Shown here: piece after piece, positions 15,459-24,620 of the stretch
How positions within the stretch are numbered: the stretch's first letter is position 1
Layout: each line of letters begins with the position of its first letter
Origin: JAICYJ01 sp035695105
GTDB taxonomy: Bacteria; Actinomycetota; Thermoleophilia; Gaiellales; JAICJC01
Length of the DNA stretch: 64,000 bases
NCBI GenBank assembly: GCA_035695105.1
Contig: DASSEV010000059.1
Location: forward strand, 1 to 64,000
Direction of reading: 5' to 3'
Notes under the pieces: generated by a model
What the model was told of the DNA's origin: nothing
The model's database searches: none
The model's input: the letters and a program-made list of their open reading frames with translations, nothing else
Program-made: the position numbers and the translations under genes

Positions 15459-16573
15459 CAGGAGAAGGCGGAGCGGATGCGGCCGAGGAACGACTCCTCC
15501 GGCCGGTAGGTGTCGTCGGTGACGGCGGCCTCGAACTCGGCCAGCAGCCGCCGTTGCTCCTCGGTCAGGCGCTGTGGAAGCATGACGTTCACGAGCAGCC
15601 GGTGATCGCCCCGGCCGCGGCCGTTCAGCACCGGCACCCCCTTGCCCTTGAGGGTGACGACGTCGCCTGGCTGCGTCCCCGCGCGCAGCTCGACCTGCTG
15701 CTCGCCGTCGAGCGTCTCCACCGTCACCGTCGTGCCCAGGGCAGCACGCGTGAAGGGCACGTTGAGCACCGCCAAGGTGTCGTTGCCGTCCCGCTCGAAC
15801 CTGGGGTCGGGAGCGACGCGGACGCCGACGTAGAGGTCGCCGGCCGGGGCACCCGGCTCGCCTTCGTGACCACGGCCGCGCAGCTGCATGCGCTGGCCGT
15901 CCATGATGCCGGCCGGGATGTCGACCTCGACGGTGCGGGTGGTCGGCACGCGGCCGCGCCCGCGGCACACGGCGCACGGCGTCGGGATCACGACGCCTCG
16001 CCCCGAACAGGTCGGGCAGGTGGCGGTCTGGACGAACTGTCCGAGCGCGGTCTGCTGGATCCGCTGCACGCGGCCCTGCCCGCCGCACGTCTCGCACGTC
16101 TCGGGCTCGGTGCCGGGCTCGGCGCCGGAGCCGCCGCAGTGCTCGCAGGCGCTGACGACCTCCACCTCGATATCGCGATGCACGCCGAACGCGGCCTCGC
16201 GCAGCTCGAGCGACACGGTCACCGCGACGTCGGCGCCGCGCTGGGGCCCCCGCCGCATCGCGCCGCCGAACAGGTCGTCGCCGAAGAAGGCGCCGAGCAG
16301 GTCGGAGAGCGACCCGAAGTCCATGAACTGCTCGGTGTGCAGCGAGGCGCCGTCGACGCCGGCATGTCCGAAGCGGTCGTAGCGAGCGCGCGTCTCGGAG
16401 TCGGAGAGCACCTCGTACGCCTCGGCCGCCTCCTTGAAGCGCTCGGTCGCCTCGGGATCGGGGTTGACGTCCGGGTGCAGCTCACGCGCGAGCCGGCGAA
16501 AGGCCTTCTTGACCTCCGCGTCGCTCGCGCCGCGCTCGACCCCGAGCACCTCGTAGTAATCCCGCTTCGCCAC
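15458..16573 (-). CDS. dnaJ: Chaperone DnaJ (Hsp40)
   Basis: The 371-residue protein is a full DnaJ: J-domain with HPD at 33-35, a glycine/phenylalanine-poor linker, four zinc-finger repeats of CxxCxG type (CEHCGGSG, CETCGGQG, CPTCSGRG, CAVCRGRG between about 142 and 212), and the C-terminal substrate-binding beta domains. It stimulates DnaK ATPase and holds unfolded clients. Start GTG at 16573. The gene is separated from hrcA by the HTH-TPR/peptide pair and a strong hairpin, so it probably has its own promoter; a TAGACT box sits nine bases before the start. Confidence 0.97.
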   Translation of the reverse strand: MAKRDYYEVLGVERGASDAEVKKAFRRLARELHPDVNPDPEATERFKEAAEAYEVLSDSETRARYDRFGHAGVDGASLHTEQFMDFGSLSDLLGAFFGDDLFGGAMRRGPQRGADVAVTVSLELREAAFGVHRDIEVEVVSACEHCGGSGAEPGTEPETCETCGGQGRVQRIQQTALGQFVQTATCPTCSGRGVVIPTPCAVCRGRGRVPTTRTVEVDIPAGIMDGQRMQLRGRGHEGEPGAPAGDLYVGVRVAPDPRFERDGNDTLAVLNVPFTRAALGTTVTVETLDGEQQVELRAGTQPGDVVTLKGKGVPVLNGRGRGDHRLLVNVMLPQRLTEEQRRLLAEFEAAVTDDTYRPEESFLGRIRSAFS

Positions 16574-16605
16574 GGGCGGGAGTCTAGAGACAGGTCAACA
16601 TGGAC

Positions 16606-16643
16606 GTGACTGCGGGCGGCCGGATGGCCGCCCGCTCCGTCAC
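16606..16643 (-). terminator. Hairpin between peptide gene and dnaJ
   Basis: A 10-bp GC-only stem (16612-16621 with 16626-16635, loop GGAT) is extended by an outer GTGAC/GTCAC pair. It lies 14 bases after the 38-aa peptide stop on the minus strand and lacks a T-run. It probably ends or attenuates the regulator-peptide transcript before dnaJ. Confidence 0.65.
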
Positions 16644-16656
16644 AACGCCAGGCGGC

Positions 16657-16773
16657 TCAGAAACCGAACCACTGGTGAAAGCCGCGGCTGTGATGCCCAC
16701 CGGCCTTGCCCACCAGCATGGCGATAGCGACCGCCCACAGAAACAGCGTCGGGCGCTTCGTCAGATACCGCAT
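16657..16773 (-). CDS. 38-aa hydrophobic peptide, candidate signal-peptide precursor
   Basis: The 38-residue product starts with a basic region (MRYLTKRP), has one hydrophobic segment (residues 9-22) and ends in a polar, aromatic, His-rich tail (HHSRGFHQWFGF). This is the layout of an exported peptide precursor or a one-helix membrane peptide. The Shine-Dalgarno is the best in the neighbourhood (AGGAGG at 16781-16786, seven bases before ATG). It starts 29 bases after the HTH-TPR regulator's stop, so the two are surely one transcript. Placement and size recall NprX or PapR next to their TPR receptors. It might instead be a stand-alone membrane microprotein. Confidence 0.7.
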   Translation of the reverse strand: MRYLTKRPTLFLWAVAIAMLVGKAGGHHSRGFHQWFGF

Positions 16774-16802
16774 CTGCCTACCTCCTTCACGGGGGCCTCC
16801 CC

Positions 16803-18152
16803 TTACCAGCGGACATCCTGCAGGGCTTCCGCCGCCCTGCGGTACAGCTCCGCTGCCCTGCTCGACTCTCCGCGAACCTCCGCGACATCCCCCAGCGCGA
16901 CCCATGCGCCGGCGAGATGGCTGACGGTCTCGACGACGGCGAAACACTCCGCCGCCTTCGTGAACGACAGCTCCGCCTCATCGATCCGGCCGAGCGCAAG
17001 TGCCGCGCGGCCGATCACGATGCGGGCGTTCCCTTCTTCTTCTCGGTATTCCTCGCGTCCGCTCAATAGCTCGATCGCGCGATTTCCACTCTCGATCGCG
17101 CCCTCGAGGTCTCCGCTGTGCATCCGTGCCGATGCCAGCGACGACGCCGCGAATGCGGCGTCGATCCGGTTGTCCTGCTCAACCGCGATGCGGAACGACT
17201 CCCGCAGCAGCGGTACCGCCTCCTCCGGCTTGCCAGTGATGGCGCGCAGCTGGCCGAGGTTGTTCAACAGCTTGCCGACGTACTCGTGGTCGGCCACCCG
17301 CTCGAACAGCGCCTTCGACCGCTCGGCGTGCTCGCGTGCGACCGTGTACTCATTGCGGCGCTCGGCAACGAGCGATGCGTCCAGGTAGGTCTCCGCCAGG
17401 ACTCGGTCATCGTCGAGGGCGTGGGCCAGCTCGAGCGCCTGCTCCACGTCCTCCGCCGCCGCCGTGAAGTCCTTCTGGCGCCGGCGGATCTTTGCGCGCG
17501 CGTTGAAGATGCGCGCGCGCAGCGCGTCCGAGGGCTCCGTCGCGGACTCACACGCGCGAAGCGCCTCGTCCAGGAGCGACGCCGCGGTGGCCAGGCTGCC
17601 CATCTTGTACCGGACGACCCCGGTCCGATACAGCGCCTGGGCCAGCGACTCGCTCCACCCCGCCTGCTCCGCCGCCAGCCGAGCATCCCCGAGCTCGGCC
17701 AGCGCCTCGTCCATGCGCCCCAGGTTCTGCAGCGCCCACCCGCGGGCGAGGTGCAGGCGCAGCGCCAGCCGCTCGTCGCCGTCGGGACGGAGCGCCCCCC
17801 GGGCTCCGTCCAGCTCGGCGAGGGCCTCCGCATACCGATGCGCTTCGATCTCGGCCTCGGCCCGGGTGATCGCAGCCTCGCACGCCGCCCGCACCGCCGC
17901 AGGGCTCTCTCCTGCGAGCGTGAGGCGGTCGACGTCGAGGCGTTCGGCAAACCAGTCCAGCGCGGCCGGCGACGGGCGCGTCTTGCCGAGCTCGACCTGG
18001 CTCACGTACTCCTTCGAGAAGCGCGAGCCCCCCAGCTCGGCCTGCGTGAGCCCCGCCTCGAGACGCGCGTCGCGCACGCGCGCGCCGACCCCCGTGGCAC
18101 GCGTCGTGCGGGTGACCGCCTGCGTCTCGACCTTCGTGGCGCTGTCTGCCAT
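16803..18152 (-). CDS. HTH (XRE)-TPR transcriptional regulator
   Basis: The 449-residue protein has an XRE-type helix-turn-helix at about residues 22-75 (RDARLEAGLTQAELG, then YVSQVELGKTRPS). The rest (about 85-445) is made of TPR repeats, visible as spaced A-x3-L-x2-A helical pairs such as YAEALAELDGAR, MDEALAELGDARLAAEQ and LEGAIESGNRAIELL. This is the architecture of RNPP-type peptide receptors and of some actinobacterial regulators. No kinase, ATPase or transmembrane part is present. A 20-bp dyad and a TATA-like -10 precede it. The short peptide gene just downstream is its likely partner. Ligand and targets are unknown. Confidence 0.88.
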   Translation of the reverse strand: MADSATKVETQAVTRTTRATGVGARVRDARLEAGLTQAELGGSRFSKEYVSQVELGKTRPSPAALDWFAERLDVDRLTLAGESPAAVRAACEAAITRAEAEIEAHRYAEALAELDGARGALRPDGDERLALRLHLARGWALQNLGRMDEALAELGDARLAAEQAGWSESLAQALYRTGVVRYKMGSLATAASLLDEALRACESATEPSDALRARIFNARAKIRRRQKDFTAAAEDVEQALELAHALDDDRVLAETYLDASLVAERRNEYTVAREHAERSKALFERVADHEYVGKLLNNLGQLRAITGKPEEAVPLLRESFRIAVEQDNRIDAAFAASSLASARMHSGDLEGAIESGNRAIELLSGREEYREEEGNARIVIGRAALALGRIDEAELSFTKAAECFAVVETVSHLAGAWVALGDVAEVRGESSRAAELYRRAAEALQDVRW

Positions 18153-18174
18153 GGCCTCACCGTAGCGGATTCAG

Positions 18175-18302
18175 GACTACTTGACCAGTCCCTCGCCGGA
18201 ATTTCGCGTGATCTCACGTGAACCCTTTATATAAGCGCTGAACGAGCTGGTGAAGCACTGCTTGACAGACTACTTGATTTACCCCTTTTTCGGCACTTGA
18301 CC
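18175..18302. repeat. Cluster of CTTGA(C/T) motifs
   Basis: The decamer GACTACTTGA occurs exactly twice (18175-18184 and 18268-18277). Related copies are ACTGCTTGAC (18257-18266) and GGCACTTGACC (18292-18302). All are in the same orientation and flank the regulator's promoter. They may be binding sites for a regulator, or in part -35 boxes for plus-strand transcription. Confidence 0.45.
18203..18234 (-). promoter_or_regulatory. Operator-like dyad and -10 of the HTH-TPR gene
   Basis: A near-perfect dyad (TTCGCGTGA-TC-TCACGTGAA, 18203-18222, one mismatch between arms) lies directly beside a palindromic TTATATAA (18227-18234) that can serve as the -10 box. Transcription would start about at the dyad, so bound protein would block it. 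I infer autoregulation by the HTH-TPR protein; its binding site is not known. Confidence 0.5.
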
Positions 18303-18325
18303 CGGTGGCACCGGGTGGCTATTGT
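18297..18325 (+). promoter_or_regulatory. Sigma70-like promoter divergent from HTH-TPR gene
   Basis: TTGACC (18297-18302), a 17-base spacer and TATTGT (18320-18325) form a good consensus promoter on the plus strand. No plus-strand gene follows before the convergent hrcA end, only hairpin-rich DNA, so any transcript would be noncoding or antisense to the hrcA 3' end. Confidence 0.4.
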
Positions 18326-18331
18326 GAGCCT

Positions 18332-18546
18332 ACAACGCAAAGGCGGCACGCGAGACGGCGGTGCCGGAGACGAACCCTCAACCGGTGGGCCGCCGGGAAG
18401 GATTCGGAAGTCTCCACGGGGTCTCATCGCCCAACTCGCAGCCGGGGGGTCGGAGTCAAGAGCGCGTCGGAGTGGATTGGAGCCCCACTCCGACGCGCGA
18501 CTCTGTTAAGGGGCAGTCGCCAGGGGTCGTGCTTCAGCGCGACCCC
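18332..18546 (+). ncRNA. Possible structured noncoding RNA
   Basis: Downstream of the plus-strand promoter lie a perfect 14-bp hairpin (18462-18475 with 18485-18498, 9-base loop), flanked by GAGTC/GACTC, and a second hairpin (GGGGTCG 18523-18529 with CGACCCC 18540-18546). Short open frames here are Arg/Gly-rich with no ribosome binding sites. A structured RNA is possible; alternatively these are only terminators for hrcA. Confidence 0.25.
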
Positions 18547-18590
18547 GAATGACTGACACGTTGTCAGCCGAAGCGGCGCCATCGCACACG

Positions 18591-18611
18591 GGTCAGGCCC
18601 AAGGCCTGACC
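18591..18611. terminator. Palindromic hairpin after hrcA
   Basis: A perfect 9-bp stem (GGTCAGGCC, 18591-18599; GGCCTGACC, 18603-18611) with loop CAA begins seven bases past the hrcA stop on the minus strand. A close relative occurs at 38147-38166. Likely a terminator or a dispersed palindromic element. A smaller palindrome (CTGACA/TGTCAG) lies at 18553-18567. Confidence 0.55.
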
Positions 18612-18617
18612 CCAGCG

Positions 18618-19652
18618 CTACTCATAGACCTGCTCGACGAACTCGCTCAGCAGCGCCGCCGCGCCCCGCACCGAGCGGATCGCCGTCGCGTAGTCCATCC
18701 GCATCGGCCCGATCAGCGAGACGGTGCCGAGGTTCCGTGCCGGCAGGCCGTAGTTCGCCGCCACCAGCGAGAGGCTGCGCAGGTGCGGGATCTCGTTCTC
18801 GGCCCCCACCCGCACGTACAGCCTGTTCGACTCGAGCGCGCCGCGCAGCAGATGCAGCAGCCCCACCCGCTCCTCGAGCGCATGCATCAGGTCGTTGATC
18901 TCGGCCAGGTCGGCCCAGCGCATCTCCTCGAACAGCCGCGCCGCGCCGCCGACGTACAGGCTCTGCTCCTCGCCGCCCACGAGCTCGGTGAACGCGGGCT
19001 CGAGCACCTCCAGGAACCCGCGCTCCCGCGGGGACAGCCCCTCGTCGTACAGTCGCTGACGCAGCGTGAGCGCGCCCAGCCGCACGCCCGCGAGCCGCTC
19101 GTTCAGGTACTCGTTCGCCCACTCGACCAGCTTCGCGTCGACCGCCTCGTCGAACGGGAACATCCGCTTGGTGACGCCGCCGGTCGACGTGATAACGACC
19201 ACCATCACCACGCGCGGCTGCAGCGGCAGCACCTCGACGTGCCGGATCTCGGCCGTCTCCAGCGGCGGCGCCGTGACGACCGCCAGCAGGTTCGTCACCT
19301 GGGACATCATCTCGGTGGTGCTGCGGAGGGCCGCGTCGACCTCGCTGCGCACGTCGGACAGGTCGATGGGCAGCCGCGCGGCGCCCAGCGGCTGCTCCAG
19401 CAACTGCTCGGCGTACAGCCGGTAGCCGGCATCGGTCGGCACCCGGCCGGCAGAGGTGTGCGGGTGGCCGAGCAGGCCGCGCGACTCGAGCTCTGCCAGC
19501 TCGTAGCGGACGGTGGACGAGGACGCATCCACAGCGCCGCTCTCGACGAGCGCCTTCGACCCGACCGGGTGCCCGGTCTGGATGTACTCCGTGACCACCC
19601 GCGTCAGGATAAGCGCCTGACGGGGCGTCAGCTGCAGCCGCTGGTCGCTCAT
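18618..19652 (-). CDS. hrcA: Heat-inducible repressor HrcA
   Basis: HrcA represses class I heat-shock genes by binding CIRCE. The 344-residue product has an N-terminal winged helix (LTPRQALILTRVVTEYIQTG, residues 8-27, then VGSKALVE and SSSTVRYELAELE) and the GAF-like dimerisation core (PTDAGYRLY, MFPFDEAVDAKLVEWANEYLN). No CIRCE (TTAGCACTC-N9-GAGTGCTAA) is visible in this window. The ATG overlaps the hemW stop by four bases. Unlike the common hrcA-dnaJ arrangement, dnaJ is about 2 kb downstream behind the HTH-TPR pair. Confidence 0.96.
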   Translation of the reverse strand: MSDQRLQLTPRQALILTRVVTEYIQTGHPVGSKALVESGAVDASSSTVRYELAELESRGLLGHPHTSAGRVPTDAGYRLYAEQLLEQPLGAARLPIDLSDVRSEVDAALRSTTEMMSQVTNLLAVVTAPPLETAEIRHVEVLPLQPRVVMVVVITSTGGVTKRMFPFDEAVDAKLVEWANEYLNERLAGVRLGALTLRQRLYDEGLSPRERGFLEVLEPAFTELVGGEEQSLYVGGAARLFEEMRWADLAEINDLMHALEERVGLLHLLRGALESNRLYVRVGAENEIPHLRSLSLVAANYGLPARNLGTVSLIGPMRMDYATAIRSVRGAAALLSEFVEQVYE

Positions 19653-20727
19653 CGAAGGATCGTGCTGACGACGTCGTTGGCCATGAACCGGCCACGTTCG
19701 CTGAGCGAAATTGTACTGCCGGACACGGCCACGAGGCCCGCGCGGCGCATCCGTTCCAGCTCGGCCGCGTCGATCACGCCGGCGAGATCGTCGACGGGCA
19801 GCGGACGGTCGAGCCGCAGCCCGAGCATGACCCGCTCGCTCCCCCGCTCGTCCGGCGTCAGCAGCTCGACCTGCGCGGGCGGGAGCTCGCCGGCCTCGAC
19901 CGCCGCCAGGTACCTCGGCAGCGACGCGAGGTTGCGCCGGCGCTCGAGCGCGTGGGTGGACACGGCACCGACGCCCAGCCCGAGGTAGTCACGCCCCTCC
20001 CAGTAGCCGAGGTTGTGGAGCGACCGACGGCCGTCGCGGCAGAAGTTTGCGGTCTCGTACCAGCGGTACCCGGCGGCGCGCAGGGTCTCCACGACCGTCT
20101 CGTAATGGTGCTCCAGCAGCTCCCCCTGGGCGGCAAGCTCGGCGCCGTGGCGGTGCGTGAAGCGCGTTCCCGGCTTCGCCTCCAGCTCGTAGTAGCTGAT
20201 GTGGTAGGGGCCGAGGCTCAACACCTGGTCGAGGTCGCGGAGAAGGTCGTCGCGGGCCTGTCCCGGAACCCCAAACATCAAGTCGAGGTTGAGGTTCGGT
20301 ATGCCGGCCTCCCGCAGCATCGCCACCGCGTCGAGCACCCGGGCCGGCGTCGCGTGGCGCTCGAGCGTCTCCAGCAGGTGCGGCTGGAACGACTGCGCGC
20401 CGAGCGACACCCGGTTCACGCCGCCCTCCATTAGTACGCGCGCCTTCGCGGCGGTGATCGTCTCCGGGTTGCATTCGACCGTCAGCTCCTCGCATGCGGG
20501 CAGCGCTGCCAGCAGCCGGCCGAGCAGCCGGTCATCGAGCAGCGAGGGCGTGCCGCCGCCGATGAAGATCGTCCGGGGCCGGGGCTGCTCGCGCTCCAGC
20601 TCCGCGATCAGCGCGTCCACGTACCGGGCGTGCAGCTGCTCGTTGCCGGTGACCGTGACGAAGTCGCAGTATCCGCAGCGGTGGCCGCAGAAGGGCACGT
20701 GCAGGTACAGGTGCTCGGCCGTCGACG

Positions 20728-20731
<4 letters not shown>
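19649..20731 (-). CDS. hemW: HemW-type radical SAM protein
   Basis: The 360-residue protein is a HemN-like radical SAM enzyme of the HemW group, implicated in haem handling rather than coproporphyrinogen oxidation. The Cx3CxxC motif is CGHRCGYC near residues 14-21, followed by GGGTPSLL near 60, VECNPET near 86 and GAQSF near 107. HemN's extra N-terminal and specificity elements are absent. GTG at 20731 overlaps the lepA stop (GTGA). The upstream frame to 20881 is noise from lepA. Order lepA-hemW-hrcA is classic for Gram-positive bacteria. Confidence 0.95.
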
Positions 20732-22545
<1,814 letters not shown>

Positions 22546-22562
22546 AGACGTAGGGTAGGTAG

Positions 22563-24125
22563 TTACGTTGCGCTGCGCCGCCGAACGATGCTGGTGATCA
22601 CGTCGACCTCCTCCAGCCGCATGAACCGCGCGGCGGCGAGGTAGACGGCGCCTCCGGCGGCGAGCCCGGCGCCCAGTGAGACGATCTGGGCGATGGTGCT
22701 GCGCCCGAGCAGCTGGTCGAGCGGATACCAGATGCCGACCGCTGCGAGGGTGCAGTAGATCGTTGCTAGGACGGTCAACACGGTCGCCCGCGCCACCTCG
22801 CGCCCGTGCAGCAGGCCGACCCTGCGACGCAGCAGCACGGCGAGCGCCGCGGCGTTGAAGCTCGTGACGATGGCGGTCGAGAGCGCGATGCCCGCCGCGC
22901 CCCAGCGCAGGAGCGCGATGTCCAGCACGAAGTTCAGGAACAGGTTGACGAGCGCCACCATCGTCGGCACGCGCGGCTCCTGCAGGCTGAAGAAGGCACG
23001 GGTGAGCAGCAGCGAGAGGCCGTTGCCGACCAGGCCGAGCGAGAACGTGATCAGGGCGGCCCCCACGCGGTGCGTGTCGTTGGGCCCGAACTCGCCGTGC
23101 TGGTAGAGCAGCCGCACGATCGGATAGGCGAGCGCGATCGACAGCGCGGCCGCGGGCAGGAGCAGGAAGACGATCGCGCGGGCGCCCTGAGCGACGATGC
23201 GGGAGAGCTCGCCCATGTCCCTGACGCCAGCCGCGCGGGCGAGCTCAGGGAAGAGCACGGTCGAGACCGCCACCGAGAACAGGCCCTGGGGCAGCATGAA
23301 CAGGCGGAAGGCGAATCCGAGGTCGCCGGCGGCCGAGCCGCTGTGGTGCGTGGCGATCAGCGTGTCGAGCGTGAGGTTGACGTTGATCAGGCCGAGTCCG
23401 AGCGAGACCGGGATCATCAGCTTGAGGATGTGGCGGACGTGCTCGTTGCCGAAGCCGAGCCGGAAGGCCCAGCCGGTGCCGCGGCCGCGGAGCAGCGGCA
23501 ACGGGATCAGGAACTGCACGGCGGTCGCGACGAGGACGCCGACGGCGTAGACGTGTGCCCGGTGCTCGAGCGAGCCGTGGCGGCCGAAGACAACGAGCGC
23601 AGCGATGATGACGAGGTTCCAGGCGACCGGCGCGAACGCCGGCACGCCGAAGATCCGCTCGGCGTTGAGGATGCCGGTGACGACGCCGGTGAGCCCCATC
23701 AGCACCACGATCGGGAACAGCCAGCGGGTGAGCGAGACGACCAGGTCGGAGCTGACGTTGGTGGTTCCGACCATCAGCACCGGAACAAGCAGCGGCGCGA
23801 ACAGGATGAAGAACGCCGAGACGGCCCCGAGGACGACGGCGGTCGTCCAGATCACCATCCCGGCGACCCGCCACGCCTCCCGCTCCTCGCCGCGCTCCCG
23901 GAGCTCGACGAACACGGGCACGAACGCGGCGCTGATGGCATTGTCGGCGACGATCGCGCGCACCAGGTTGGGCAGGTTGAAGGCGACGGTGAACGCCGAG
24001 TAGACCGGCCCCGAGCCGAGCAGGGCGGCGGCGACGCTCTCGCGCACGAGCCCCGCCACTCTGGAGATCGCGGTTGCCGCGCCGAAGACGGCGGTGGACG
24101 TCGCCAGGCGGCGCGTGTCTGCCAT
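22563..24125 (-). CDS. murJ: Lipid II flippase MurJ
   Basis: The 520-residue polytopic protein of the MviN/MurJ family moves lipid II across the membrane for peptidoglycan synthesis. It opens with the family block STAVFGAATAISRVAGLVRE and shows 14 predicted hydrophobic segments, with conserved Arg/Asp residues in the central cavity region. Its length is minimal: it lacks the long C-terminal pseudokinase extension found in mycobacteria. It lies 17 bases upstream of lepA and is divergent from rpsT, sharing a short control region. Confidence 0.94.
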   Translation of the reverse strand: MADTRRLATSTAVFGAATAISRVAGLVRESVAAALLGSGPVYSAFTVAFNLPNLVRAIVADNAISAAFVPVFVELRERGEEREAWRVAGMVIWTTAVVLGAVSAFFILFAPLLVPVLMVGTTNVSSDLVVSLTRWLFPIVVLMGLTGVVTGILNAERIFGVPAFAPVAWNLVIIAALVVFGRHGSLEHRAHVYAVGVLVATAVQFLIPLPLLRGRGTGWAFRLGFGNEHVRHILKLMIPVSLGLGLINVNLTLDTLIATHHSGSAAGDLGFAFRLFMLPQGLFSVAVSTVLFPELARAAGVRDMGELSRIVAQGARAIVFLLLPAAALSIALAYPIVRLLYQHGEFGPNDTHRVGAALITFSLGLVGNGLSLLLTRAFFSLQEPRVPTMVALVNLFLNFVLDIALLRWGAAGIALSTAIVTSFNAAALAVLLRRRVGLLHGREVARATVLTVLATIYCTLAAVGIWYPLDQLLGRSTIAQIVSLGAGLAAGGAVYLAAARFMRLEEVDVITSIVRRRSAT

Positions 24126-24144
24126 GAGCGGAGGAGTCTAGTGC

Positions 24145-24177
24145 TATAGTCCGACAGCCCCGCGGAGGGGCTTTTCT
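24145..24177 (+). promoter_or_regulatory. rpsT promoter and leader hairpin covering the ribosome binding site
   Basis: TATAGT (24145-24150) is a -10 box. The start of the transcript folds as AGCCCC-GCGGA-GGGGCT (24156-24172) followed by TTT. The GGAGGGG Shine-Dalgarno is in the loop and right arm, and the ATG begins at 24178. This looks like a translation- or attenuation-controlled leader. Confidence 0.5.
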
Positions 24178-24450
24178 ATGGCGAATTCGAAGCAGCAGGA
24201 GAAGCGGGTACGGCTGGCCGCCAGGCAGCGGCTGGAGAACCTGCGCTACCGCACTCAGATCAAGACGCTGTTCCGCAGGCTCCGCGAGGCGGCCGACAGC
24301 GGCGAGGAGGAGCGGATCACCGAGGCGCACAGGCGCCTCGTCGTGCTGCTCGACCGGGCGGCCGCCCGCAAGGCCATCCACAAGAACGCCGCGGCACGCC
24401 GGAAGTCGCAGGCGGCGCGCATCGCCGCCGGCGTCACGACCGAGGCGTAG
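24178..24450 (+). CDS. rpsT: 30S ribosomal protein S20
   Basis: The 90-residue, Arg/Lys/Ala-rich helical protein matches S20: it opens MANSKQQEKRVR, has RTQIKTLFRRL near 28-38 and ends with the AIHKNAAARRKSQ block near 67-79. It binds 16S rRNA early in 30S assembly. It is the only plus-strand gene in this part of the core and is preceded by a compact hairpin leader, which suggests autogenous control as known for S20 in E. coli. Confidence 0.96.
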   Translation: MANSKQQEKRVRLAARQRLENLRYRTQIKTLFRRLREAADSGEEERITEAHRRLVVLLDRAAARKAIHKNAAARRKSQAARIAAGVTTEA

Positions 24451-24620
24451 CCTCGTGTGCTGCCCGGCCGGCAAGTTCGCCATGATCGCAGCCGACCGGT
24501 GTGAGCGCCCCGCCGATTCCCGGCAGCCGCGTAGATGGCGTGCGATGAGGGTGGGCCGCTGTCGCCTCGGCCTTTCCGGCGGCTCTCGTGCGGAGTCGCC
24601 GGCCGCGCGCTGACATGCCG

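Noticed and set aside
13553..16609. Long plus-strand frame of about 1000 codons opposite yqeY-dnaJ
   Set aside because: It is the GC-skewed shadow of dnaJ, prmA, rsmE and mtaB, full of Arg/Ala/His runs with no domain or ribosome site.
18262..18267. TTGACA as a plus-strand -35 box
   Set aside because: No acceptable -10 lies 15-19 bases downstream; the TTGACC at 18297 has one. It is more likely one of the repeated CTTGA motifs.
18305..18556. Three short plus-strand ORFs between the HTH-TPR gene and hrcA
   Set aside because: Overlapping in three phases, Arg/Gly-rich, crossing perfect hairpins, no ribosome sites; better explained as structured noncoding DNA.
22806..24149. Plus-strand frame opposite murJ, very rich in Glu, Arg and Asp
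   Set aside because: Mirror of the hydrophobic murJ codons; typical of antisense reading of a membrane protein gene.
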